From NCBI GenBank assembly GCA_037178625.1, contig JAWZXG010000073.1, forward strand, positions 1 through 33,245: 33,245 nt of DNA, read 5' to 3'. Source of the stretch: Skeletonema tropicum (Eukaryota > Bacillariophyta > Thalassiosirophyceae > Thalassiosirales > Thalassiosiraceae). This document shows positions 8,418-20,229 of this stretch, in pieces. Position numbers and translations under genes: made by a program. Below the pieces are notes generated by a model. That model was not told the origin of the DNA, did no database searches, and was given only the letters and a program-made list of their open reading frames with translations. Numbering within the stretch: the first letter of the stretch is position 1; each line of letters begins with the position of its first letter.

Positions 8418-11115
8418 TGCTTCAGTCCACCTGTAAGGTCATTGCACCATGTGCTGTAAGTAACGATGACAATGCTGCAGCGGAATAGTTACACAGATAA
8501 TCAATACATGTTTCTGGTGTAATGAATTTTTATAATTATACATGAACAAAGACAAAACAACGCTATATTCACAGCTCAAATCCACTACTCTTGCTTTGCT
8601 TCAGCACTAATATTCTCACGAGTCGATGACGCACCCACATGAGAAACAGTACTAGTAGTGACGGCAGCAGGTAATAGATTAAGATTGGCAGCAGCACGTG
8701 TAGCAGCAGCCGCTGCTGCTTCTTCCGTTGCCACCTTGAATGGACTACCACTTTGGATTGCCTCGTTGAATGCACGGCTTGCGGCAATGTTTTCATGTTC
8801 TTGTTGTGTCGTTGTTGTTGTCGAGTTTGTTCCAGCAGTAGCAGCAGTGCTTGCAGGAGGCGCAGCAGCAGAACTCGTTGGAGGAACTGCAGACGGCATT
8901 GCAGCAGCAACAGAAGCACTGCCACCAGCGGCCTTTGGTCCATCAGTAGCACTAGTAGCAACACCTCCCACATCTTGCTTTTGTTTGAGCTTCTTTCTCA
9001 TGCGATAAAAGTAACCCTCTAATCGCTTCTTATCGACACCGCATCCTTTCATTATATCCTCCTTTTCCTTTGCGGACGGTAGTAAAGTCGACAACACTTG
9101 GGCATTCTCGGGACGTGCCAGCCATGCGTCTACGAATGCCTTCAGATCTTCCTGCGACGGGAGGATTGTATTCTTGTTTGATTCTTCCTTGGACTCCACA
9201 TCGACTGCTCCTCCACTTCCAGCACCACCATTGTTGTCATCATCATTAGTTTTCATCGGCACCGACTCCTTCATTATTTGTTCCTTTTCCGCCTCTCCCT
9301 TCAAACTAACACCAGCCTTTGGCAACGCCATCATGGGCTTTGGAGGCGTCTTAGTACCTCCTCCTCCTCCTCCTCCTCCTCCACCACCACCACCAGTCGG
9401 CAACAACTTCATCTGCGCCGTACTTGGCGACTTCTTCATCGACGGAGGTGCCACCGTAGCCACGGCTGGAACAATCACATCACTCGGCAACGTCCATCTA
9501 TTCGCTCTACCACTCTTCACATCACTCTTGGTATAGCCTGCACGAATGATCGCCTTTCCCATGGCAATGCCAAATGATTTCGGTTCAATCTTCCGTAACA
9601 TCATCTTTTCGTACTCTCCAAACGTATCCGAGTCCTTGTTGATCCAGTTCATAACATCCCGTTGTGTGACGCCCTTAAATTCTCGATTGAGTTTCTGCAA
9701 TTTGGAGGAGTTGGCGGCAGCACGACAGGCACGTGTGGCTAGTGTCGTTCCAATGTTTTGACTGTGTTTATCCCATCCGTTACCTTCGGTGGCGTCTGAT
9801 AACATTTGTAGTAATTCAGTGTCCGTTTTGCTTTCGAGGATGGATGCAAAGCAGGATGAGTCGTTGGCATTGGCGGCGGATTTGGATTTTTTCGTTGGGC
9901 GGGGTGTTGTAATGATGGTTGAGTCGTCGGAGGAGGATGTATCATCATTATCATCATCATCACTGCTGTTATCCTTGTCTCGCTTCGTCTTCTTTGCCGA
10001 TGTACTGCCGACATCAACCATGTTGACAACAGTCTTGGTCATTGTCACCTTGATCGACTTCTGATCATTGGCATTATTATTATTCTTCGGCAACAAGAAG
10101 TAAAAGCAATGCGACGCAATCTGTAACGTGATCCCATCTTTCAACATGGCATGCTGTCCCTTCTTCAATACTCTACCCCCCACAATGATTTTTCGTCCAG
10201 TGCATTCCACTGCAAAGAAGCCACTTGACGGTAATTGATCAGTTTGTTGCATCGATGGCAGTCGAATAATATCATCTGGTGACACTTCCGCTGCCGCTTT
10301 GTCGTTCGCCTCTTGCGGTTTTTCATAGGGGACATAGGTCATACCATCCAATGCATCCACATCGCCCGTGATGCTCATTGTTGTTTCGTCGGTAGGAATA
10401 TTCTTGGCATCATCATCCTTCACTGCCACCGCCTTTTTCTTCTTCTTGTAGCAGCCCAACTTGCCCCCCTGCCCTCCGTCTCGATAATAAATGCAGCACA
10501 TGGACTTGCTCAGTTTCGGTCCGCTCTTAGTAGATGATGACGCCCCCTCTGCCTCGCTGCTGTTGTATTCCGTCAAGCCCACAAAATTGGCATCTTTCGT
10601 CTCATGCTCTTTGCCAAACGTGGTCGGCAGTGACGTGAGTGGAATGGATAATATTTTCGACTCATTTTCCAGAGCTAAGCCAACTAGCAGGGCGTAGGCT
10701 GGAGTTGTAATTGATCCGCCGAGTTGTGGATGATTATTTAGATTCGTCGTTGCATCGGAGGGTGGTGCTTCTGACGCGGCGGCTGTGCCGATTGAATTAT
10801 TATTATTATTATTATTATTATTATTTGTCATTTCAGCATCGCCCAAGTGCTCTAATACAGATACGCCGCTATGCAGCGCCCTAGATGGGCTGGGTGGAGA
10901 TGCTAGCGAGGTCGAAGTCACCATGGTTGAGGTCTCTTATTTTTGATTTTGTGTCAAGTGTGAAATGTGAAATGTGAGTTGGTGAAAACGTGCCCCTTTG
11001 GTGACTGCAAAAGTGTAACAGTAACAGTAACAAAAATTTAACAGAAATTTTAAAGTACGTCAGGTGGTCCTACTGTTACTGTTACAATAGTTTTGTGTAA
11101 CAATGATTATTTGTG
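8418..11115. repeat. Segmental tandem duplication, copy 1
   Basis: This segment and 12222-14727 align along their whole length in the same orientation. They begin near CTGCTTCA(G/A)TCCA and end at GTGTAACAATGATTATTTGT. The block contains the FHA gene plus its upstream and downstream flanks. The copies differ by scattered substitutions, microsatellite lengths and several indels. Confidence 0.9.
8585..10924 (-). CDS. FHA-like and homeodomain-like protein (intact copy)
   Basis: An uninterrupted 779-aa frame begins at an ATG that the pseudogene copy shares. Residues about 75-285 look like a divergent FHA domain split by a Lys-rich and acidic insert. Its second half (TGRKIIVGGRVLKKGQ, then a buried LPKN-ended strand) fits the FHA core, while the usual phosphothreonine-binding S-x-x-H is not clear. 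Residues about 365-466 form a segment conserved between the copies but unknown to me (contains GWDKHSQNIGTTLATRACRA). Residues about 590-650 resemble a TALE-type homeodomain, with the last helix GYFYRMRKKL in place of WFxNxRRR. The rest is low complexity: an Asn run, a 14-residue Gly run, and Ser/Asp- and Ala-rich stretches. A nuclear, DNA-associated role is inferred only. Confidence 0.75.
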   Translation of the reverse strand: MVTSTSLASPPSPSRALHSGVSVLEHLGDAEMTNNNNNNNNNNSIGTAAASEAPPSDATTNLNNHPQLGGSITTPAYALLVGLALENESKILSIPLTSLPTTFGKEHETKDANFVGLTEYNSSEAEGASSSTKSGPKLSKSMCCIYYRDGGQGGKLGCYKKKKKAVAVKDDDAKNIPTDETTMSITGDVDALDGMTYVPYEKPQEANDKAAAEVSPDDIIRLPSMQQTDQLPSSGFFAVECTGRKIIVGGRVLKKGQHAMLKDGITLQIASHCFYFLLPKNNNNANDQKSIKVTMTKTVVNMVDVGSTSAKKTKRDKDNSSDDDDNDDTSSSDDSTIITTPRPTKKSKSAANANDSSCFASILESKTDTELLQMLSDATEGNGWDKHSQNIGTTLATRACRAAANSSKLQKLNREFKGVTQRDVMNWINKDSDTFGEYEKMMLRKIEPKSFGIAMGKAIIRAGYTKSDVKSGRANRWTLPSDVIVPAVATVAPPSMKKSPSTAQMKLLPTGGGGGGGGGGGGGTKTPPKPMMALPKAGVSLKGEAEKEQIMKESVPMKTNDDDNNGGAGSGGAVDVESKEESNKNTILPSQEDLKAFVDAWLARPENAQVLSTLLPSAKEKEDIMKGCGVDKKRLEGYFYRMRKKLKQKQDVGGVATSATDGPKAAGGSASVAAAMPSAVPPTSSAAAPPASTAATAGTNSTTTTTQQEHENIAASRAFNEAIQSGSPFKVATEEAAAAAATRAAANLNLLPAAVTTSTVSHVGASSTRENISAEAKQE

Positions 11116-11211
11116 TCAAATCGGAATGTGTTCGGCTCCTTCTTTGGGAATAAAATTGGATATGTTGAAGACACTTGTCTTCTATTGAGGATACGTATTG
11201 AATAATTGTGA

Positions 11212-11814
11212 TGCGTCATCACTTTTGAAGAGATCTCGGTCTCATCACAAATAACACTCACAGGAGAACAAATCATCGGAGAGCTTTTCACCGACAACAT
11301 GCAACTACTTCCCTTCGCAATCAGCCCACTTGGACTCTTCGGACCCACAATAAACCACTTCCTATATGGCACGCCTCCACCAAGCGACTACAAAACACTC
11401 CACAACATCGATAAATCCGCCTTCCCCAATGCCTCCAACATGGCCCGCCAAGCTTTCACCAAAACACCATCAAACATCCTCGAAAGAGCACACACTATAT
11501 GGAAATCCAAATCACGAAACTACCACTACGGAGGATCCTACAAAAGCCCAGACCCAACCACATACTACACCCAAATCTTCGGGAGAACAGTTTGCACAGC
11601 GAACGGCTCAGCAGGACTAGCTGCCATCCAAACTCTCTATGAGAGCAAAAGTGGCCCGATATCAGCATCATCACCAAATGAGGATCAAATCTCATATTTA
11701 TTAAACAGTACACGTGGGAGAACTACTTCACACAGAAGCAGCTCTCAGTCGACCCAAGGGTCTACCCAACCACTCGCAGATACTTTCCTTGTCTCAGAAC
11801 AGAGTGATACGTAG
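11212..11814 (+). pseudogene. Retroelement-like fragment between the duplicated segments
   Basis: The frame is open from about 11212 and contains ELFTDNMQLLPFAISPLGLF, then GPTINHFLYG, then a Ser/Thr-rich tail to a stop at 11814. The PFA-x-LG-x-x-GP-x-x-x-FL pattern resembles the C-terminal segment of reverse-transcriptase polyproteins of algal retroelements. No catalytic RT motif is present, so the assignment is weak. It lies exactly in the spacer between the two copies of the segmental duplication. The 24-bp dispersed repeat follows just before its stop. Confidence 0.35.
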
Positions 11815-11828
11815 TTTACCGTAGCACA
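11805..11828 (-). repeat. 24-bp dispersed repeat, inverted partner of 2127
   Basis: This is an exact reverse-complement match to 2127-2150. It overlaps the stop of the retroelement-like frame. The rest of the spacer, to 12221, holds no recognisable gene. Confidence 0.7.
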
Positions 11829-12221
11829 AAAATAAACCTAAGCCCCGATACAGTTCATACAAAGGTGATCTACTTTGCTTCATCCTCACTGCACCACTAT
11901 GCCCAGTCGGCGAGCTGGAACGAACGCAGAAAAGCACATATTGTAGTCGATGCCATGGCCATGTGTAACTGTAACTTATTTCTCCTTTGAATGCCGATGT
12001 CGGCATGGGCCAAGTTTGAAGTCAAGCAGCAGAATATGTTAGCATCGAATCGAGATCGATAATAGTCTTCTTTTTGCACAGTAGGTAAGTTCAGAGTGAA
12101 TATATTAAGTCTAGAGACTGCGTTGAACTTGAACGAGAATAAGAATCAAGTTTATGTAACGTGGTATGACAAGGTTTAGTCAACACTCTGAGAGAGCTGC
12201 TCATCTTCATTGGACTTAGTC

Positions 12222-14727
12222 ACCTGCTTCAATCCATCTGTAAGGTCATTGTACCATGTGCTGTAAGTAACGATGACAATGTGTAGCGGAATAACATGCG
12301 TTACACAGATAATGAATATATGTTTTTCGTGTATTGAACGCTTATAATTATACATGAACAAAGAAAAACAACGCCATATTCACAGCTCAAATCCATCTAC
12401 TCTTGCTTTGCTTCAGCACTAACATTTACTTGTGGCGGCAGCAGGTAATAGAGTTTGAATGGCAGCAGCACTTGCAGCAGCAGCTGCCGCTGCGACTTCT
12501 TCCGTTGCCACCTTGAATAGACTACCGCGCAGCATTAGGACTCGTTGGAGGAAATGCAGGTGGCATTGCAGCAGCAACAGAAGCACTGCCACCAGCGGCC
12601 GTTGGTGCATCAGTAGCACTAGTAGCAACACCTCCCACATCTTGCTTTTGTTTGAGCTTCTTTCTCATGCGATAAAAGTAACCCTCCAATCGCTTCTTAT
12701 CGACACCGCATCCTTTCATATTATATCCTCCTTTTCCTTTGCGGATGGTAGTAAAGTCGACGACACTTGGGCATTCTCGGGACGTGCCAGCCATGCGTCT
12801 ACGAATGCCTTCAGATCTTCCTGCGACGGGAGGATTGTATTCTTGTTAGATTCTTCCTTTGACGCCACATCAACTGCTCCACTTCCATTACCACCATTGT
12901 TGTCATTATCATTAGTTTTCATCGGCACCAACTCCTTCATTGCTTGTTCCTTTTCCGTCTCTCCCTTCACACTTACACTGGCCTTTGGCAACGCCATCAT
13001 GGGCTTTGGAGGCGTCTTAGTACCTCCACCACCACCACCACCAGTCGGCAACAACTTCATCTGCACCGTACTTGGCGACTTCTTCATAGATGGAGGTGCT
13101 ACCGTAGCCACCGCAGGAACAATCACATCACTCGGCAACTTCCATCTATTCGCTCTACCACTCTTCACGTCACTCTTGGTATAGCCTGCACGAATGATCG
13201 CCTTTCCCATGGCAATACCAAACGATTTCGGTTCAATCTTCCGTAACATCATCTTTTCGTACTCTCCAAACGTATCCGAGTCGTTATTGATCCAATTCAT
13301 AACATCTCGTTGTGTGACGCCTGTAAATTCTCGATTGAGTTTCTGCAATTTGGAGGAGTTGGCGGCAGCACGACAGGCACGTGTGGCTAGTGTCGTTCCA
13401 ATGTTTTGACTGTGTTTATCCCATCCATTACTTTCGGTGGCGTCTGATAACACTTGTAGTAGTTCAGTGTTTGATTTGCTTTCGAGGATGGATGCGCAAA
13501 GGTAGAAGACTCGCTGTTGTTATTGGTGGTGATGGTGGAAGAGGATTTTGATTCTTTCGTTGGACGGGGTGTTTTGATGATGGAGGTTGAGTCGTCGTCG
13601 TCGGAGGATGTATCATCATCACTATCGTCGTCGCTGTTGCTATCATTGTCCCTCTTATTCCTCTTCTTTGCCGACGAACTGACATCAACCATTTTTTGCA
13701 ACAATCTTTGTCATTGTCACCTTGATCGACTTCTGATCATTGGCATTATTCTTATTCTTCGGCAACAAGAAGTAAAAGCAATGCGAGGCAATCTGTAACG
13801 TGATCCCATCTTTCAACATGGCAGCTGTCCCTTCTTCAATACTCTACCCCCCACAATGATTTTTCGTCCAGTGCATTCAACTGCAAAGAAGCCACTTGAT
13901 GGTAATGGATCAGTTTGTTGCATCGATGGCAGTCGAATAATATAATCTGGTGACACTTCCGCTGCCGCTTTGTTGTTCGCCTCTTGCGGTTTTTCATAGG
14001 GGACATAGGTCATACCATCCAATGCATCCACATCGCCCGTGATGCTCATTGTTGTTTCGTCGGTAGGATTATTCTTGGCATCATCATCCTTCACTGCAGC
14101 CGCCTTTTTCTTCTTCTTGTAGCAGCCCAACTTGCCCCCCTGCCCTCCGTCTCGATAATAATGCAGCACATGGACTTGCTCATTTTGGTCCGCTCTTAGT
14201 AGATGATGACGCTCCCTCTGCATCGCTGCTGTTGTTGAATTCTGTCAAGCCAATAAAATTGGCATCTTTCGTCTCATGCTCTTTGCCAAACGTGGTCGGC
14301 AGTGACGTGAGTGGAATGGATAATATTTTCGACTCATTTTCCAGAGCTAAGCCAACTAGCAGGGCGTAGGCTGGAGTTGTAATTGATCCGCCGAGTTGTG
14401 GATGATTATTTAGATTCGTCGTTGCATCGCCATCGGAGGGTGGTGCTTCTGACACAGCGGCTGCACCGGTTGAGTTATTATTATTATTATTATTATTATT
14501 TGTCATTTCAGCATCGCCCAAGTGCTCTAATACAGATACTACACCGCTATGAAGCGCTCTGGATGGGCTGGGTGGGGACGCTAGGGAGGTCGAAGTCACC
14601 ATGGTGGAGGTCTCTTATTTTGTGTGAAATGTGTAGCGTGAGTTGGTGAAAACGTGCCCCTTTGGTTTGCAAAAGTGTAACAGTAACAGAACAGTAACAA
14701 TAGTTTTGTGTAACAATGATTATTTGT
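12222..14727. repeat. Segmental tandem duplication, copy 2
   Basis: This is the second copy of 8418-11115 and is shorter, mainly through a deletion of about 115 nt near 12530, a shorter Gly-codon repeat and small losses. Its outer edge matches that of copy 1. The sequence past 14727 is unrelated to that past 11115. Confidence 0.9.
12397..14602 (-). pseudogene. FHA/homeodomain-like gene, frameshifted copy
   Basis: This is homologous along its length to the intact gene at 8585-10924, with the same start ATG. Compared with that copy I see one-base losses near 14192 and 14160 (within the FHA N-terminal half), another near 13825 (ending the frame at GRVLKKGQ), an indel near 13497, a two-base insertion near 12718 that ends the frame at KEKEDII, and the deletion near 12530. 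The largest surviving piece covers the conserved middle region and part of the homeodomain-like segment. So many independent frame breaks make a functional product unlikely. Retained similarity outside the breaks suggests a fairly recent loss. Confidence 0.9.
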
Positions 14728-16047
14728 AAACCAAAAACTCAAGTTCATTGAACACGAAGCTGGCTATGATCATGATGGGTGTAATCATGCATTTGTGTCA
14801 CTGTGTCCTCCAGGCCTGTGGCACTGAAGTACTATCTAACACCTTCTGACTGGACTCTTTTGATAGTTTAAATCTCACTAAGGTAGCAGCAAAGGGAGCC
14901 TGAAGCCAGCATGGCACTAAGGCATTCCTAAATACTTAATAAATACGAAGTTAATCAAATTAGATGTCTATGATAACCTGAACCTGCTTACTAGGTACCA
15001 CATGTGATCTTTTGGATTGCCAAAAGGTGCTCTTGTTGGAGTTGAAAACTAGTCCTAGTAAACACCGACACATTCAAAACCAGCAGACAAGAGTGCTACA
15101 TCTGCTACACAAGTAATGAGTAAACATGGGCCTCAGTCAAGTTGACTATTTCTCTTTCTTTTGTTTCAGAGGTGCATGGTGTTGGGTGGTAGCGGGAAGT
15201 GTTGGTTCTCTAGCAGCAAGCAACACAGCATTCCTTGTCGAGTACTAGAGACTCCATCTGCTGCATAGTAGGCATCAGGTCAGCCCCATAAATGTTCCCT
15301 TTAGTTTTGGTGCCTCTTCCTAATGACCCCCCTTTGTTCTCCTGCATTTGCTGGTGCAGTCCTTGCACAATGAGACCTTGCTAGGATACTTTGCTGACTT
15401 GGGAGTAGGCTTGCTAGTGGTTGGAAGATACCCTGTTTTTTTTGCACTGTCAAGTTATGCATTTCGTACGGGATATTTTATGGATAATATGGGAAGATGG
15501 TATCTCTTTTTAGAGACATATATCTTAATCTTCGTGTTCGGAACTTCAATCCAAACGCACGCCACATCATCACTCATCACTCAACTTTTTGACCATGATG
15601 AGCACACAAGACAAGATAAGAATAATGATTTAAATAATACGGTGAGAAGAGGAAAGAGCCGCAAGGCATTGACTTAATTACTAGATACTTTTTGTTGATC
15701 GGGTAGGAATGGATGAGCAATAGTGCTCCAAAGATTCCAGCAGCATACTGATACGGAGGCCTCGGTTTCGACTCTCTTTCGCGGCGTGTTCGGGCGACTT
15801 TGCGGTGCATCATCGACGGTGCTTCCATTGATCTGTCTGCTCTTGACTGTGCTTGATTCGTTGATTCTGCAGGGTGATTTATCATCAACTGTCAGATTAA
15901 CAGTCTCGAGTCTTCAGAGCTTTTCAGAATACCGATAGATTCTTCTGGATCAAGCGACAAGTTGAATGACTCAAGATTAGACGAGCGGTCCCTCGACGTA
16001 AGCGCCGTGCATTTTCCTGGGTATATATTTTGCTGTATATCTGTTAA
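14728..16047. other. No gene recognised
   Basis: Open frames here are short and carry no family motif. One at 15348-15677 has hydrophobic stretches but looks like AT-biased chance coding. I searched by eye for a gag region or terminal repeat upstream of the Copia fragment and did not find one. Confidence 0.5.
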
Positions 16048-18546
16048 ACCGCCTGGCCCATCATACTGGATAGTCTACCCGTGAAAGCTGATCAAGAACA
16101 GCATAACATCGATGTCCTACGCCAACATCAAGATGGATGGAAATATTTTTTCTTTTCCTATGATGTTTCTGTCGACGTATCTTTAGAGACCATTCATGGT
16201 AGTGGTAGTCGGGATACCAACATGGAATCCGATGTATTTCGTAGGGGGAGGTGGCGGAAACCCTTCTCACATCTGATAGGAATTAATGGAGTTGATTATT
16301 TACCGACGACGGAGAGGATTGTGTCGATGGTAATGGTCGATCATGTTCTACAGCGAGAATATGATAGTGGGTTTTCAATTACTCCTTGTATCACTTATCA
16401 TGCATCGGCTGCTTTGACCACCGATATAGCAGGGTTAATTGATGGAGGTGCTAATGGGGGACTGGCAAATCCCAAAGAGATGAGGTTGATTTCCTACTGT
16501 TTTCCACCGAGACACATCAACATCACAGGTGTTGGGGATTTAAGTATTCCACAATTGAAGATCGGAACCTATGCAGCGAAGGTTCAGTTGAGCAATGGTC
16601 ATTACGTCCTTATGATGTTCCATGAGTATGCGGAACTCCAGAGTGGGAGAACCATACATTCCAAGATTCAGCTTGCTGATAATGGATGTGTTATTCACGA
16701 CAACCCTCAACTTCTGGGAGGTGGACAATGTTTGATGACACTTGAGGGACACGAAGTACCACTTGATTTTGAGAACGGGCTAGCATACATCAAGATGCAA
16801 TATCCGGATGATGACGACCTCAAGAATCTACCAACCGTCAGCATGACCCACGACGTCCCTTGGGATCCCACCAGGTATGACTCGAATAAGTCCGCACAAG
16901 TGCAACTCCAGGAGGCAGACCACCAAGGAGCTCCCTATTTATCTACCCCAGTCCATCCAAACGCTAACCAATATGGGGAGAAAATTTCTAACTATGGGGA
17001 GTCCGGACCGGGAGATCCTATTGAGGATTTACTTGAGGCGTCTCGTGGGTATCAACAGAGAGTGGTGTCTACAGGGGAATTATTACCTTTTCCGACGGAT
17101 CCAGTTCACTGTGCTTTTGAAATGGCATTTCCAGTCGAATATTATTCATGCATCTATGAATGTTATTCAACCCTGGGCAACCTCAACAGCCAATTTGCAC
17201 AACAGCGCCTAGACCCCATCCAATACCAAGAATACCGCAAGTATTTTCTCAACGTCCCGGCATCTACCGTTCGCAGTACTTTTGATTCTACCACTCAGTA
17301 CTATCGCTTCATTCCTAACACGAACAAGTTTATGACGTACCGGTCGCCCTATCCTGCATTGAATGTCTTTCGTCGTCACGAGATTGTTTTTACTGATACT
17401 GTCTTTGCCGATGTAACAGCATGGGGAGGAATTAATGCCGCTCAAGTCTTTGCAGGAAAGATGTCTAGGTACATTTCGGTTCATGGATGCAAGACCGATG
17501 GGGATTTTGCACGCTGTCTAGAGGATGAGATTCGTAAACGAGGTGCTATGGATAAACTTGGATCCGACAGAGCTAAGGCAGAAATCAGCAAGAAAGTGAA
17601 GGATATCCTACGTACTCTCTTCATTGACGACTGGCAGTCAGAACCACATTTTCATCATCAGAATTTCGTGGAAAGGATGATTGGGGAGCTCAAGAAATTC
17701 GCTAATTGGGTACTGAATTGGTCGGATGCGCCAATAGAGTCTTGGTATGAAGCTTTTGAATACGTCACGTTCATTATGAATAGGACGGCGAAGCAATTTC
17801 TCAACTGGAGAACTCCGGTGGAAGCGCTTACTGGTCAAACCCCAGACATTTCCGTACTTACCCATTTCACTTTCTGGGAACCTGTCTTTATTGGAAACTA
17901 CCAAGGGCCTGGCAAGAAATTTCCGTCTGAATCCAACGAAATTATTGTTCGTTTTATCGGATATGCTGAGGATGTCGGACACAGCTGTACATTCAAGGTC
18001 TTTAACGAGAGTACGCAGGAGATTTTATTTCGATCTAGCCTCAGGAAGGTTAATCCAGACACAGATGTTCTCAACGTTCCTCCCTACGATCCTAAGCCAA
18101 AGGATATCGATGATGATGGTATCGCAGAGGTAATCAAGACGCGTGATATGGATGATCCCAATCTCAAGAGGACAGCCATGTTTTCACCTGACGAACTTAT
18201 TGGTAGGACTTTTCTCATGAAGCATAATGAGGATGGCACGCGTGACAGAGCGACTATCATTGACTATGAGGAATACGAGGAAGCGATGGATGATTTCAAC
18301 CGTGACCTAGAGAATCAGAGGCCAAGACAGCGCTTCAAGATCAAGAGGGGAGGTAGTAAACTTGAGGAGATGGTAGAATGGAATGACATGTGCGAATTCA
18401 TTGAGGAGCAGGTTCAAAATGAGGACAAATCGTGGAACATTAGGAACATTATTGGCCACAAGCGAGCTACTAAGAGGGGAGAGATACCTCAAGTGATGAT
18501 TCTGTGGGAGTCTGGGGAGATCATGACAGATGGTGTCAAACCCTGA
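16048..18546 (+). mobile_element. Copia-type retroelement, protease-integrase part
   Basis: The frame is open from 16048 after an in-frame stop; the first GTG is at 16081 and there is no ATG with a gag region, so the 5' end is truncated. Counting from 16081, residues about 115-275 hold an aspartic-protease-like region with DGGANGGL (Asp121) and the block that usually follows it (IHSKIQL, LGGGQCLMTLEG). The integrase core has candidate acidic residues at Asp439 (FTDT), Asp496 (GSDRAKAE) and Glu531 (NFVERMIGELKK), the last two separated by 34 residues. A chromodomain-like tail (NIIGHKRATKRGE...LWESGE) ends at the stop. Reverse transcriptase and RNase H are absent downstream. An RNase H part of the same superfamily is at 29182-30495. 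No long terminal repeats were found. Confidence 0.85.
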
Positions 18547-18619
18547 CCCCAGCTAAAGCCCTTGCTAGGAGCTAATTCATGCGTTACCACACTTGGTCGT
18601 TTGTTAACTTGCGTTTACT

Positions 18620-19810
18620 TTAGAATTCGAATTGTAAGCTTTCCTTATCATGGAAAACAATCATCCAAGAAACATCCTTATCTTGGATACGATCGTCATT
18701 GTTGGAGTTTTCCCTCCAAAATGCCTCTCTCTGATATCTTTTGCTGCCTAAAACCTCTTCGGAAGTGCCGAGAACTTCTCTGCCCCTCATACGTGTCGTA
18801 CCTACCCTCAAAGATACATATCTCAATGCCGTACCAGCAAGTACTAGAATCCATATCCAAGCCTTGTCCAAGCTCCCGTTCGTCATCCCCCTATGATTCG
18901 ACGTCCTTGCTATTACATCTCCAATAATCCATCGCGTTCCCTTTCCAAGATAGATCGCCTTGTAATCATATGGATAAAATTCCCTCCTAATGAATGTCAC
19001 TCTCATACATTCAGATGTAGCTGTAGCAATCTCACGAATGCGGTAGGTCAGTATGGAGTGTCTTACGCTGGTCCCAAAACTGGGCTGTATCTTACTAGCC
19101 ACGAGTGACTCAATATTGCTGGGCAAGATTGGCGTGTCTTGTTGCAGTAGTCCAAGAATAACACATTCCGTCATTGTCACGTGTCCTACAATCAACTCTG
19201 AGCTTCCACTCTGGAGGTTATCATATCCGTCTGCAATCAATGATGTCTTGCTGCAATTGCGTGTTCTCAAACTAATCAGTTGCGATAGGCGATCAACTCT
19301 GTGTCTTGAGCCCATGGAACAGTTGCTTCCAGTTTCAGCTGACTCAGCGTATCCAATGTTTTCCGATTGGCACTGATATGACGCTCCGTTCTGCTGAGAC
19401 ATGAGTTGGGTCATTGCCTTTTCTAGATCGGTCCTGACAGAATGGATGAGTGCGATCATTTCCTTCTCAAGAACAACGTTCTCCGTCTGCAATGCATCAT
19501 CATAAAAGAAGTTTGTAAGCTGGTGATTTGGGCCGCTCATTCTACCAGGGATAAAGCCGCTATCCGCAATGTGTCTCGTCATCATAGCAACGCAGCAGGG
19601 ATTGTGATCTCTCTCAAATTCATTGCCGTTGTACGTAACGATGTTCCTCAAGTATCTTCCCCCAGGTTCCCTGACAACAACGTTGCTGCGTGTATCTCCA
19701 CGTGTGTATCCTACAGAGCTTGAGTGTATTGTCCCCCATAGTCGGCCCTCGGGGCCCCGGGTCGAAACAAGCGCAGTGAAGTGTCGATAACGGGGCCGGG
19801 AGGTGCCCAA
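18620..19810 (-). CDS. Unrecognised 396-aa open frame with a possible membrane helix
   Basis: This is a long uninterrupted minus-strand frame with no family I recognise. The nominal ATG lies inside the GC-rich end of the adjacent helicase repeat unit, so the true start is probably downstream, for example near NEFERDHNPCCVAMM at about 19615. It contains an amphipathic segment (ENVVLEKEMIALIHSVRTDL) and, near the C-terminus, a hydrophobic run WIWILVLAGTALRYVSL that could span a membrane. It is squeezed between the Copia fragment and unit A and may be a gene remnant or part of an element. Coding status rests mainly on length. Confidence 0.4.
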   Translation of the reverse strand: MGTSRPRYRHFTALVSTRGPEGRLWGTIHSSSVGYTRGDTRSNVVVREPGGRYLRNIVTYNGNEFERDHNPCCVAMMTRHIADSGFIPGRMSGPNHQLTNFFYDDALQTENVVLEKEMIALIHSVRTDLEKAMTQLMSQQNGASYQCQSENIGYAESAETGSNCSMGSRHRVDRLSQLISLRTRNCSKTSLIADGYDNLQSGSSELIVGHVTMTECVILGLLQQDTPILPSNIESLVASKIQPSFGTSVRHSILTYRIREIATATSECMRVTFIRREFYPYDYKAIYLGKGTRWIIGDVIARTSNHRGMTNGSLDKAWIWILVLAGTALRYVSLRVGTTRMRGREVLGTSEEVLGSKRYQREAFWRENSNNDDRIQDKDVSWMIVFHDKESLQFEF

Positions 19811-20229
19811 CCCCTTATGGTCACAAATTCTCCATTTTTTTCCAAACTTTTTTCTACAGGGATCTTGGTAGGAATCAGTATAGTAGCTGTTTAGTGAGAA
19901 AGTTTACCTGGTGGACACGTAGAGGCTCTGTAGACCATACCGCTGTAGGATTTGTACTTGTTCCTACGTAGAAAGCAAGAAGTACCTGGCTTAAAGGTGC
20001 TTTTTACAGAAATTGATTGGCTATATCTGTCGAGGATACCATCATTTGCAGAAAGAAATACAGGTACATTGTCATTATAGGTGACATGTTTCTTCATCAC
20101 GAGAAATATTCTCCCTTTGTTGAATCCTTTATTGATTATCGTTAATTTGTCATGTCGATTGATAATAAATTTGTCTTGAAGACAAATTTATTTTCCATGC
20201 AAGTTGTGAATATCGCATTGTATCGTCCA
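19744..20229 (-). repeat. 3' flank of helicase unit A
   Basis: Downstream of helicase copy A this stretch aligns with 24615-25132, the flank of copy C. Shared blocks include TAGGAATCAGTA, GTAGAAAGCAAGAAGTACCTG and AGAAAGAAATACAGG. Both flanks stop at the same GC-rich hairpin, GGCCCTCGGGGCC (19744-19756 here), beyond which they are unrelated. That common edge marks a defined end of the repeat unit. Confidence 0.75.

Noticed and set aside
8658..9536. Several plus-strand frames rich in Ala, Ser and Pro
   Set aside because: They are shadows of the low-complexity parts of the minus-strand FHA gene; the Pro run is the antisense of the Gly run.
12459..13184. Plus-strand open frame of 241 codons opposite the FHA pseudogene
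   Set aside because: It is the antisense of Ala-, Gly- and Ser-rich coding sequence. A similar but broken antisense frame occurs opposite the intact copy, so it is a composition effect.
15348..15677. A 109-codon frame with hydrophobic stretches
   Set aside because: No conserved motif, no plausible gene context, and the hydrophobicity is explained by T-rich codons.
14728..19740. Long terminal repeats around the Copia fragment
   Set aside because: I compared both flanks by eye and found no repeated block, primer-binding site or polypurine tract that I could support.
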